Shown: positions 34,407 through 44,959 of the stretch, piece after piece | Numbering within the stretch: position 1 is the first letter of the stretch | Layout: every line of letters starts with the position of its first letter | Source of the DNA: Parelaphostrongylus tenuis | Taxonomy: Eukaryota; Nematoda; Chromadorea; Rhabditida; Metastrongylidae | Length of the DNA: 64,000 nt | Assembly (NCBI GenBank): GCA_019055375.1 | Contig: JAHQIW010000688.1 | Coordinates: 42,546 to 106,545, forward strand | Reading direction: 5' to 3' | Translations under genes and position numbers: made by a program | The notes under the pieces: generated by a model | The model's database searches: none | Told to the model about the DNA's origin: nothing | The model's input: the letters and a program-made list of their open reading frames with translations, nothing else

Positions 34407-34741
34407 TCATTCTGCGCAATAAAGATTATCATTATCCACGATCTTCTGCCAACGATCTGCGAGCACTCGGGTGTGCTCGAAATACCGTTCCTTGGGCTTC
34501 GAATTAAAAAATTACTGAAAAGCCTCTTCAACTTGATCAAATGTCTCAAATCGGCGGTCACGCAGGAATAGTTCTATTGAGAGGAAAGACCGCAATCAGG
34601 CAGCACGGTACATGGACTGCAGGCTGAGTGCGGCAACACTTTGACTTCCTCCAGTTCGTCAAACTTCTCTTTAGTCTTCGTTGTAAAGCGAGGTTTACCA
34701 TTGTTTTGCTGAAACAAGGCGCGCTTCCAACGAATCCTTGT
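34407..34741 (-). pseudogene. Mariner transposase remnant, right arm
   Basis: Mirror of 24,826-25,160 with the same QQNN change and the same stop. The damage therefore predates the arm duplication. Confidence 0.75.
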
Positions 34742-34904
34742 TGGTTACTTTTCCTTCAACGCATCGTAGACTCATCTTATCTAGCGTTGCCGTGGGAGTT
34801 TTTGTATGGAAATATTTCTGGATATTCTCATGTATTTACAATAATCGATACTTTGTAAACAAACATAACATTTAGATTTCTCGTTGGTGTTGAGAAAGTT
34901 TTTC

Positions 34905-35092
34905 CTCAAACTAGCAATTCGAAGTCTGTTCCTTTATATCTAGAGGGCTTATCCCCTCAGAAAAAATTGACTGAACCGACAGCCACCGCACTGCTGATAA
35001 GACTATATCGCTAGAACACGTGTCTCGCATTTTATAAGTACCATAAGAGATCCTATGAAGGGTGATATGTTATCAGATCATATATTGTTTTG
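34905..35092 (+). repeat. F3 hammerhead relic in right arm
   Basis: Mirror of 24,475-24,660. Confidence 0.5.
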
Positions 35093-36939
35093 AGCCAAAT
35101 CTATAAAAGCACTCTAATGTAAAGGCACCGAAAGCATTTCCATCGTAATTTTTAATTTCAGAAGAATAAACTGATGAAGCAATTGATTATCTGATTAGTA
35201 TTCATTTGCTGCAATGAACAGGCGAAATGTCTTTGAAATACAAAGTAAAAGATTAATATGATTACAATACGAATGAATATGGATAAGATAGTATAGAAAT
35301 GTTCAATAGCAGTTCAAGATACCACGTTTGCGTTAGTATTTCGCCTTCAACTTGAATAATCTTACGAATAAGCATCGCTTTTGCTTCTACTACAGATAGC
35401 TTATCGAAATCTTTTCTACCAGATTTTTTCCATCTGGTTTCGACGAAATTACATTCAGTGACGACAACAATCCAAAGCTCATCAGATAACTTTCACATCC
35501 ACATCGCAACGTCTTGCGCTCGTCGCGCGATCTCGCCGTTTGCCACTCACAAAATTAACGTTATTTCCATCATGTGGTAAATGGCCTACGTGCGTTTCGA
35601 CAGTCTCCTTCAAAGTCACAAGCCCTCCCCCCCCCCCCCTTCATCCCTCTCCCTCCTCCTCCCTCTGATCACTCTCTTAATAGGGAATAGTGGACGTAGG
35701 ATGTTGAAACCTGATAACAAACTGTTCTTTGAGACCTGGTTTCAGAACATCCATAATTTCAGAGAGGGTGATTTCAAGCTTTCTCGAGATTTTTATGGAC
35801 AGTAAAAAACTCCGAGTAACATTTCTTGTTGTGAGGTCTTAATATACTGTGTCCCACCTTCCCATTAAGTAGTGCGGCTGCTGGGGCGGGTGGCTCTAAT
35901 GAGACCTAGCGGGCGAGACCGTCGACCCGTACTAAAGCACTGACGTATTAAATCGCAGAAAAGATCAACTACAGACTCTCTAAACATACATGCAACTTCT
36001 CATTCTTGTGAGGCAGCAGTGTTTGTTGTGAAGCTCTGTTTTTCATGAAATTTCTCGGGATACTTTGAGAGCCTACAATACTGATTTTTGAAATACTTTA
36101 AGAGCCTAGAATATTGAAATAGTCGAATTAAATGCTTATTTTGCAAAGCAGCACCTCGGATTTTTCAGGTGACCTCTTCAGGACATTTAAAGATTGAGCC
36201 ATGCCACTGAAGAGTTGGCGACCTCTGCAGAAACGAAATGAAACTTTGTTATATGAAATATACTGTAAGATTTCGTTTGTTCTGCACATCGATTAGAATT
36301 TGTTAAGAACTGGGACCGCTTCATAAAAACCCACCTTAATGAGAAACGTAAAGCGTTGACAAAGTTAGCAGGAAAGCTTTTGCTCAGCGTTACTTTCTAT
36401 GAATTTTCAGCGGCTTCTACAGTTGCTTTTCATCCATCATCCATCCTATAAGTGTAGGACTATTTTATCACAGGACAACACCTGATGACTTCATGCGATT
36501 CTTTTCCATAACCATTTTCTAGTACAATTACTCCTTTGCTTCCATATAGTAGTGGATTCTCAATGCGATTTCATTCATTGCCTTCTTCTAAGCCCTTCAG
36601 TACACATCTGAAGATGATCTAAATTTGCTCATACGCAAACCTCACCATAAACAGATGATAATTCATAAGCGCGCTAAATGTGAAAGGCTAGTAAGAAGAA
36701 GCTTGACTATTACTGTTTCTTATTTATGGAAACTTATTACAAGAGCGTTTTGTAGTAAAAGCTGGATTTTGTTTTATGTCGATCAATATAGGCTTTTGCA
36801 AGGTTTTTTTTTGCCACCAAAATTTTTTCCATTCAAGAGAATGTCAAAATCAGAAAGCACGGACCTTGATTGCAGTGATTAGTAGTCGATTGATCAAGAT
36901 TGCTTGTCGTCGAATTCTTGTGTGAGGATGTTTTTGCAC

Positions 36940-37060
36940 GAAGAGGATTGACTCGGCTCAAACGAAAGGCACCATACAACTGAAGAGGCTGCAAGGCCGA
37001 CACACGTGAATTGCCCTGTATAAGTGACCATTAAGATCTCATAAACGCTTGGAAAAAATA
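36940..37060 (+). ncRNA. Hammerhead ribozyme relic, F3
   Basis: CTGAAGA is intact and stem II is perfect (GGC/GCC with loop TGCAAG). GAAA reads GACA, and the cleavage triplet is lost (GTGAA). The tail CATTAAGATCTCATAAACGCT is F3-like. It begins about 70-100 bp outside the right arm's outer edge. Confidence 0.55.
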
Positions 37061-37219
37061 CATTGTTTGTACACTTAATTTCAGATAAAACAGCTTTACA
37101 AAGATATTTATAGAGATTTGCCAGCCTGGTACATCATTGTAATCAAACTGGAAGGAGATGCTGATGCAAAATTGTGCAAAACATTCAGCTGGAGCATCAC
37201 GAAACTGCTCATTCAGCTC

Positions 37220-37780
37220 TATATAAACGTTCATAAAAAGATCACAACAGAACCAAAGATTACAAAGACAGCAATGACGAAGCTTTCGGTTTTATTTTGT
37301 ACGTGAAACAGACAAAACAGATTTATACTTCTCAAAACGCATTATTATCGCAATTACGCCGAAGCTGAGATGAAGCTTCCTTCTCTTCAAATACAAGTCT
37401 ATCGTCATTGGAAGACATAAAAGCTCTCTGGTACAACACCATATTTGCGAGTTCTTGAGTGGGGATAGCTTGAGTAACACATTCGGCCCATCTTTCTGAT
37501 TAGTAATTGCGCGCATTAACAGATGAGTTTGCCTACTATTTAGTCTCCAAACTCTTGAAGACTGACTGCTTTATAACTTAGCTATTCCCATCAGATTGAT
37601 GAATAAGTTTTATTCGGAAAACAACTGAAATACTAATAGTCGTTCCTTAATAATACTGAGCACCACTCGATCGATTGTGCAACTACGATTGTGCCAGTCG
37701 ATGTTCTGCGCCGTGCTGTTTCCATAAAACAAGCAACGACATTTTCCGTAGAGCGTCGATTCAAGAGAATATGGTTACAT
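37220..37780 (+). repeat. R2 repeat copy
   Basis: Blocks CAGAACCAAAGATTACAAAG, AGATGAAGCTTCC and ATACTGAGCACCACTCGATCG follow the R2 order. Confidence 0.5.
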
Positions 37781-38229
37781 TAGGGTCGAAGTTCAGTGGT
37801 TACATCACCCAGCAAACAAACTTCTTTAACCGACAGATTGATCAGCTCAGATGATTTCACCACATTAGAGCGCCCATATAAGTGGAGGAAACGTGATGAT
37901 GGGAAATCGATGAATGTCTACCACTTAGTTCATTTGCGGGTCAGTTAAAAAGCATGGAATACAAAATAAGTCTAGTAGATTGATCATCATAAGAAAACAT
38001 CCCTTGAATAGTATTTCTTTTCAATATTTGGAGAAAAGAGATGAACCATTTCGATCGTCAAATGAATCGACCCAGACCCCACTACACTCCATGTTTTTTC
38101 TAACAAATTTTGCTTCTTTTAACATCATGAAAATCTGTAAAGATTTGACTGTGTTTTATAAACACTTACATTCATTGAAAACGTGGAATGTTCAAAAAAG
38201 AAAGTAAAAAATTCAGTGAACGCACCAGT

Positions 38230-39070
38230 TTGTCAAGTGGTGCGGCTCAATAGTCCCCGCCTTCTCATCTGATTCTACGACATAAAATTCCGACTTTTCG
38301 AAAAGTAAAGCATTTGCTACGCCGAAATTACAATACACTCTTAAGAGGAACTCTGCACGAGAAGATTCAAGTGAAAAACGAAGCACAACATCGCTAATTT
38401 CTTACGAATTTCTTGAAAGTAGAAATCGCAATTGTTGAGCTTTGACGCTAAAGGCTTTCACATACAAAGCAATTATGAAGTTTTATGCTGTTTTGTTGAT
38501 GGGAGATTCGATTAACACATAAAATACGAACATCAAAATTTATTAAAGGATTCAGAGACAGACGAGGAACCGGTGGTACCAAAAATGCAGCAATGTGAAA
38601 GAAAGGGAAGCCATGTTAGAATTGGTAGCGAGAAAAATAAGTCATTAAGGTATACTTTCGGTGTGTGGCATAAGATTTGTAAGCCTTATAGAATTGACAG
38701 GACATCAAGCTGCGAAAATGAGGTGGACGCTGTCAAGAAAGCAACTGTCATTAAGCAAAAGCTTTCTCATTCACCATTTTTAACGTTCCAAGTTCTCGAT
38801 AAATGCGAATGTTCAAAAAGCACAGTCAAATTTTGCAGTTTTCCATGATGTTCAAAGAAGCAAAATTTGTTAAAAAACATTAAGTGTAGTGGGGTCTGAT
38901 TCGATTCATGTAACGATCGCAAATGATTTATCTCCTTTCTCTAAATGTTGAAAAATACCATTTCAAAGTTCAAAGTATGTTTTCTCATGATGATCAGTCA
39001 ATTAGACTTAATTTGTATTCTACATTTCTGAATTGATCCGCAAATGAATAAGTGGTTGACATTTAACGAT
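38230..39070 (+). repeat. R4 repeat copy
   Basis: Starts near CAAGTGGTGCGGCTCAATAG and GTCCCCGCCTTCTCAT, shared with 51.65 kb. A 91-codon frame (38,573-38,848) lies inside but is not conserved in the other copies. Confidence 0.5.
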
Positions 39071-39498
39071 TTCCTATTCATCACGTTGTAAATATTCCTC
39101 CGATTACATGGGCGCTTCAATGTGGTGGAAACATTTGAGCTGATTAACGTGTCGGAAAAGAAAGTTGATTTGTTTGTTAGGTGATGTACCCGTTGAATTT
39201 CGGCTTCAATGCATTCATATTCTCTTAAAACGACACTCTAAAAAATACCGTTGCTTGTTACATAGAAACAGCATGGCACAGATTATTGGCTGGCACAATT
39301 ATAGTTGCGCAAAACCATAGGAAGGTGCTCCAGGCGGCTGAGACATAACGACCATTTTGAATCACAGAGTTAGAGATATTCATATAGGTGAGCATGTTTA
39401 TGAGGAAAGACTGACGGGTCGAAATTCTCTTGCACTGACATGTCTATTTTGTGGTCGGCAAGGTGCTTCCTTCTGCTGTCTTATGCTAGACCGAGAAT

Positions 39499-39559
39499 GT
39501 GAGTTATCAGGTCATTATATATCATAGTTTAGTGCAACGATATCGCCATAATAAATTCA
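39499..39559 (+). repeat. 61-bp direct repeat, left copy
   Basis: Nearly identical to 40,270-40,330, including the core CAACGATATCGCCATAATAA. It brackets the region containing SINE-A. Confidence 0.8.
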
Positions 39560-39944
39560 ATATATGCATGTACACAGAAGTGAACGTTTTCAAAGTACAG
39601 AGATAGTGTACTTCGAAAACAGTTATAACAGCAGAACAGTAGAAGTAGTATGAAAGAACGAGATATTTCACGGAAAGATTGAGAGAAGGTGTTATACAGA
39701 TATGGCAACAGATATATGTAACATCTGGTACTGCGTAGCGGTTAAGAGAAATAATTAATCAAGGCTATCCTCTGTAAGTCGCTTACATGGAAAGTGAAAG
39801 CACATTCGCAAGATATTCACGGTGGGCAAAGATCAGATCGAACTGTTTGCCATCAACCTATGCCACTTAGAGAGCGATGCAATCTCATTAAGAACGACAG
39901 CAAAGGGTAATTGGCATGCTGTCTTGCACCATAGAAAATAATAT

Positions 39945-40230
39945 AAGCTCACGGTGTCGATTAATCCATCGAGAAACGCACCATACGGTCGCCTTCAAAT
40001 TCCACCTACCTTTGAGGTGATTGGATGTATATCTGCAATTTACAGGAACTCGTTGTGGCATACCGATTCATCAAGCCAGTGCTGCTATCGTCCCAAACAA
40101 GTTTGGTACTCATTACCGGGTACCCTGAAGGGTGGAAGGCTTAGTGCGCCATGAGCGTGAAATCGAACCATCGACCACATGTGCGACTTAGAGCACCAAT
40201 ATTCACTGCCCTATAAGCTCACTGTTAGCA
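39945..40230 (-). repeat. SINE-A copy, near full length
   Basis: On the minus strand a box-A-like head (GGTGCTCTAAGTCGCACATG) and box-B-like GGTTCGATTTC precede ACTTGTTTGGGACGATAGC and the SINE-A tail ending GACACCGTGAGCTTATATT. Confidence 0.8.
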
Positions 40231-40269
40231 TAGGAATTATAAAAACGAGTACCAAAAGAACCAAAAGAT

Positions 40270-40330
40270 GTGAGTTGTCAGGCCTTTATTTATCATAGTT
40301 TAGTGCAACGATATCGCCATAATAAATTCA
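40270..40330 (+). repeat. 61-bp direct repeat, right copy
   Basis: Matches 39,499-39,559 at a spacing of 771 bp. Confidence 0.8.
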
Positions 40331-40639
40331 GAAATTCATGTAACTTCGTTCAAGAGCACTAGAGAAAAAATGCCGTTGATTTAACTCAACTCGGTGGGAT
40401 ACGACTTTTGTGGTAACTTACATATTGAAAAATGAGTCGTTCGGTGTGAACTTATCTACCAAGAGCACACTTCACACACTAATCGGACTCTCTCGTTCTT
40501 TCTGTAATAAAATGGATATGTAATAAACGGAGGCCTACATATCAGCTGAAAGCCTTGGTCTTCAAGGAAGATTTGCATTGTTGTTAACAATCATATTCCG
40601 AATTGTTAAGCTTTGAAAATTTGTCGGTATAATTTCATA

Positions 40640-40985
40640 GCATTTTTTGAGCCTTTCATTAGGTCTGTTATGGCTTTTTGCAGAGCAATGCACGTGTATC
40701 GGCATCACAGACTCGTCATTTGCAGGAGTCTTTCGGTTTAGTCAGTTCATTGCAAAGAGATATTCCCCATGTAGAGGAAGCAACGCCGAAATATTTACAC
40801 TTGCCGCAAGGTGAAAAAATCACCCAACTGGAAGTGGTGTACAGTCGATTGCTTGTGGCCGATAAAACGTATATTGTCAAACATTTCTTGTGCAACTCAT
40901 CAGGCTGCAATACCAAACAAGTGTCTTATACTGTATAAGTTTCATAACAGACCTCATAAGAGGCTCGAATTGTGTTATCAGATTG
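40640..40985. mobile_element. F3 element with inverted ends
   Basis: The left end GAGCCTTTCATTAGGTCTG and right end CATAACAGACCTCATAAGAGGCTC are inverted copies. A decayed hammerhead points outwards at each end (minus at 40,675-40,735, plus at about 40,885-40,935). The interior matches 29.3-29.6 kb. The layout suggests two ribozyme-bearing halves joined head-to-head, as in F1. Confidence 0.6.
40675..40735 (-). ncRNA. Hammerhead ribozyme relic, F3
   Basis: The minus strand reads ATGACGA (C3 lost), GATA for GAAA, and ACACGTGCA. Inactive as written. Confidence 0.5.
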
Positions 40986-41006
40986 CATTGATTTAAGCGA
41001 CTTCTT

Positions 41007-41420
41007 ATGCACAGTCCAAAAGAAAGATGTGACAGCTTGTCAGTACTCACGCATCCTATTTCATTAAACATTACAGAGCTAGTAGACTGCATATCAAGTC
41101 TATACAATGACAGTATATCATATGAAGTTCGTACATTCTTAAGCAAAAGTCCAATATCAATTTCCAATATCGGAAGGCTGAAGGGCTTGATGAGACCGAG
41201 GCACACTCAAATCAATGACCAGTATTTATCACAGGAGGCTTGTTTTTACTGCTCTACGCATCCAGATTTCAGAATCGAGCAATATACACCACTGAAAAGA
41301 CTGACTTCATGTAAGTCCCGATGCAAGGTCAGCATCATACTTGTCCTTTCTGGTATGTGCTATGAAGGTCCAGGCTCTGGAGGAGCAGAAGTCACCGAAA
41401 TGCTATCTAGCGCTCATTAG
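41007..41420 (+). CDS. Unrecognised 137-codon open frame
   Basis: This is the longest open frame in the window. It contains several Cys residues (CFYCSTHP, CKSRCK) but no domain I recognise. A 109-codon frame overlaps it on the other strand, which weakens the case, and a CTA/CTG-rich simple repeat follows at 41.43 kb. I see no splice or promoter signals that decide the matter. It could be an exon or chance. Confidence 0.2.
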   Translation: MHSPKERCDSLSVLTHPISLNITELVDCISSLYNDSISYEVRTFLSKSPISISNIGRLKGLMRPRHTQINDQYLSQEACFYCSTHPDFRIEQYTPLKRLTSCKSRCKVSIILVLSGMCYEGPGSGGAEVTEMLSSAH

Positions 41421-41539
41421 CAACACCTGCTACTACCATAACTAGTACTACCACCACTGCTGCTACTGCTACTGCAAATACACTGTTCAGTTTGGTCCAG
41501 CATCACGTCCAATAATATTAATTGATGCGCAAAACTTTA

Positions 41540-41615
41540 ACTTCAGTCAAAACTTGAACTCGCTTCCACCCTTTCCGGGAAGTACGCTTTAACCAATTGC
41601 GCTACCGACGTGTGT
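41540..41615 (-). pseudogene. tRNA-like fragment
   Basis: The minus strand reads TCGGTAGCGCAATTGGTTAAAGCG (a good box A and D-arm, positions 41,616 down to 41,590), then an arm-like region and AGTTCAAGTTTT in place of box B. The acceptor stem does not close. It is a tRNA pseudogene or the head of a tRNA-derived SINE. Confidence 0.5.
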
Positions 41616-42200
41616 TTTGTCACTATTATTAAAATTCTTTCTACTCCCGGATAAGGTGAAACACTGGTCGAGTCCGGACTGGCCTAAAATTTTTGCACAT
41701 CGCTCAACATCATTGGATATTTCTGTAATAGCATAAGTCCGCCAAAATGCGATAAAAAATAAAAAATTCTGTTTGATCAGCATCACAATTTTCACTCTTC
41801 CGACACATCCCTGTTACGTTGTTTCACTAGCTGTCACCATTGATGAATCTCGCCGATTTTTTGCGTGTGGATGAGTCTGTTACTTGAGACCCAACGAATT
41901 TCGTTGAAGACTGGTCAAGTCCGTTCTCCTAGAAATCCTGACATGACCATGTTGAGGAGTCCCGTGTGGGCTGTAAAAAGTTAACTTACCCCAAGCAATT
42001 GGTAGGTATTTCCGTTCATATGAGACCTTTGGAGAGGAATTTCTGCTCCTTCAACCACCTCTGCTCTTCATAAGTCATATGTTCGTGCAATGTGTCAACT
42101 TTTATCAATTCCTTTCTCTTCTACCAACAAAATATCTTCTCCATTTTGTACCACTTTCAGTTCTTGACATTCTACCTGGATCTAATTTTTGAAGCAAACG

Positions 42201-42932
42201 CGGGATTTTTTGAATAATCCTGCCGCACTTTGGCTTAGGCTTAAGCATAGGCTTAGGCTTAGGTCTAATTGATATTAATTTTGACTTGTACGTTCAGATA
42301 ATAAGAAGAAAGACTTTTCACAACAGTGTTATCTTATTTTATACTAAAATATGATGTTTAGAATGCTTTCTAGGTTTTTTAGGACTCTGAAGGATGCTTA
42401 AAAGTGCGGCGCCTCTTGAGGCAATGGCATGTTTAATTTCACAAATATCTTACTTTGGCGCCGTGCTAGTTAAAATAAGATTTTACTCCTCATTCGGAGA
42501 TTTATTACTGGAAAAAGCTTTATTGCAGTGAGCTCTTGATCGTTAGATAGAGAAAATTTTTTCAACTATAATGGTATTTTTGGCTTTTGAAAATGACTTC
42601 TTCGAGCTTTGTAACGACCAAAAGATATTGGGTTTTCACTTCTACCCGGCTAGGGTGCGAGTTGCAGAGGTCTGAGAAATTTTTTTTCTAAAGAGCAAAC
42701 ATATTATCTTAATCAGAAAGATTTGCTGTATTGCTTTGCTGTATCTAGTGGTTAAGATTTTATCGTAAAAGACAGTTTATCAATACAACTTCAAAATTCA
42801 CTTTCTTTAAGCTATCAGATAATCAAACATTCGTCAGATAACAGCAAAAAATACGCTTTTACCGAAGGCCTCAATTGGCGCCGCCATAATAGAGCAGTAC
42901 CAAAGGTGCGGCAGGATTCTAGAAAAAATCCC
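42201..42932. mobile_element. Non-autonomous element with terminal inverted repeats
   Basis: The left end GGGATTTTTTGAATAATCCT then GCCGCACTTTGG is mirrored at the right end (42,900-42,932), where the reverse complement reads GGGATTTTTTCTAGAATCCT then GCCGCACCTTTGG. The element is about 730 bp with no coding frame, so it is MITE-like. The interior holds a second small GGCGCC-containing inverted pair and an R3-like segment (42,440-42,660). I found no clear TSD, so the superfamily is open. Confidence 0.7.
42232..42267 (+). repeat. Interstitial telomere-like TTAGGC repeat
   Basis: Five to six degenerate TTAGGC units lie just inside the left terminal repeat of the 42.2-42.9 kb element. TTAGGC is the canonical nematode telomere repeat. 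Confidence 0.75.
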
Positions 42933-42969
42933 AAATACGTCATATTTTGTTCCCGGCAAAAAATGCAGC

Positions 42970-44090
42970 CTCACTCCCTTGTATAGAATGCTGCGCTTCC
43001 CACTACACACATATTAGACCGTCTTTTCATGGTAAAATACTGTTCTTTATCAGAAATTTTGAGACGACGCTTTTTATTCACATGAAAATGACAAAAAAGC
43101 AAGAAAATATGAAGCAGAAAAGCTACTATGGAAAGTTTTTTAAGAAACTTTTATTGTTGTTTTGCTCCTCTCGCACAAGTCGGCGTATATTATTCAGTCC
43201 GCTATGAACCACTTTGATTCAAATGTGGTAGTCTTCCTATGATATTCAGGTTTTTTGCCACTTGAAGGAGTTCAATCGTTAGTATATGATTGATTGTGAT
43301 AAAAGAGACTGCAATAAGGATATCCTTCGTTATGGCAGTGCACTATAAAATAATAAAATCCCTGTCATTAACCATAAGGGACGGCTGTAGAAATCGATAC
43401 GCGCAGAGCAAATTAAGCGATTTTCGATATTTGGTTTATATTTTTTTGCGGTTTTATATAAATTTTTGGGATTCTCGGATAAACTTTGACAGAAAAAGAT
43501 TTTCTCTTTTCGCTCATTTGATTTTGGTTTAGATATACGCGCCTGTATAGAGGAAAACAATGGTTTTTTTTAGGAATTATGCTGAATTTGGCAATTAATC
43601 AACTGTATTGAATTGTAAGGAGGGTATCACAAAAAAAACTCTAGTTCTGATCTACCATAGTTTTACGCAAGACCCAAGAGCCATAATAGTGGATGAAAAT
43701 TATATGCATTGAGTAATTTACAACAAAAATGATGATGCGAGTTGTATTCGATACTAGGTCATCGATAACTCTCACTACAACTAAGTTTATATCAATCATT
43801 CTAATTTATTTTTTCATTTTATTTTCAATTATTCAGCGTTGAGGTTAGCGAGAAAAGATTCAGTACATATGGATAGTGGGAGAATTCTGAGCGGTACGGG
43901 GCAGCCGTATTTGAACAAAAGGCTTAGAACATCGGCATTATTCAAACTATTATGCAGAAATATGTGTCTCCTGAGAAGTATTCTCGTAGCTTCTCTACCA
44001 TCCGCACCCATATTCAAATAAAGTAATTTCCATTCCTTTTTAAGGCTTTAGTAAATCTTCGGCAGCTTGAATATCAAGAATCTGACGGGT
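42970..44090. other. No recognisable gene
   Basis: Short frames on both strands with no domain. Confidence 0.4.
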
Positions 44091-44099
44091 ATGTTTTAT

Positions 44100-44950
44100 T
44101 TTTCAAATGGTTTTTATAACATGTTGTTAATGTGAAGCAGAATTTTCGACTACTCGTGTATGACGCTTGATTTTGACACAGCGGAAAATTCTGTACACGT
44201 TGACATGCTTTTCGTGCTTCTAGCAATTTATATCGTGGTAAAAATGAAGGCGAAATGCGAGTGACAAATAAATTTTTTTCTGATTGCTATAGGATTATAA
44301 AAGAGTGTTTCGAAAACCGGCGACGTATAGTTGCATTCCGAGACACTCCTGTGAAAATTAGCTGTTCAGCGAATGAGAGTGGCTTAAAAATTTGTCACCG
44401 CTTAACATGCAGGTACCAATTTTTCTTTCACACTCAGCTATCTTTCGCTGGGCAGAGCTTTTCCATTCAGACTTTCAATAACCATTCGATAGCACAGATC
44501 TCAACTACCTCAATGATAAGCTTGGTCTTTGAGAAGGACGCTTTGAGGACGCTGCTGTTACAGCTAAAAGATCATTGAGCTTCGCACTAGGCGCCGTGTC
44601 GCTCGCGCCAGCGCAATTTGCATGTGGCGTACGGTGCGCACTAGTATAAAGCTCAATGTTCTTCTAGCTGTAACGACGAACTAAGAAGTTGCGCTCAAAA
44701 CTCAAGATATCCTTTATATTTTTAGGTTTAAAGTTGCTGAGATTTGTGTTGTCGAAGAACTGCTGAATTTTTTTGAAAAAAGACGTTGCTCATCGGAAGA
44801 TGCTCAAGTGTCAAATAACATATTATTTCCCTGTTACAGTGTATTAGGGAGACCTTTCAGGAAATGAAGCGCATCTTTTAATTGTTCGAGAATTAAGCTA
44901 TCGAATAACTACTGAAATGTCTAGAAAAAAGGGGTAAAATACGTTTTTTC
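44100..44950. repeat. R1-related repeats, minus then plus
   Basis: The reverse complement of 44,150-44,225 reads GAAGCACGAAAAGCATGTC then AACGTGTACAG, the R1 signature block. Further R1-like blocks follow to about 44.95 kb. A 107-codon frame at 44,255-44,578 lies in this repeat and has no known domain. Confidence 0.4.
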
Positions 44951-44959
44951 GAATATGCG

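Larger units (their letters stand above)
33373..36870 (-). repeat. Large inverted repeat, right arm (3.5 kb)
   Basis: Mirror of 22,695-26,195. At the inner edge the match breaks sharply after CACCCTGCC (33,373). At the outer edge it breaks after GGACCTTGAT (36,870). Confidence 0.9.

Noticed and set aside
22695..36870. The palindrome arms as terminal repeats of a giant transposon
   Set aside because: No TSD, no terminal motif and no transposase in the spacer; the arms contain unrelated fossils. A segmental inverted duplication is simpler.
39405..39440. ACTGACGGGTCGAAATTC as a possible hammerhead core
   Set aside because: CTGACGG is followed almost at once by GAAA with no room for stem II, and no stem I pairing is present.
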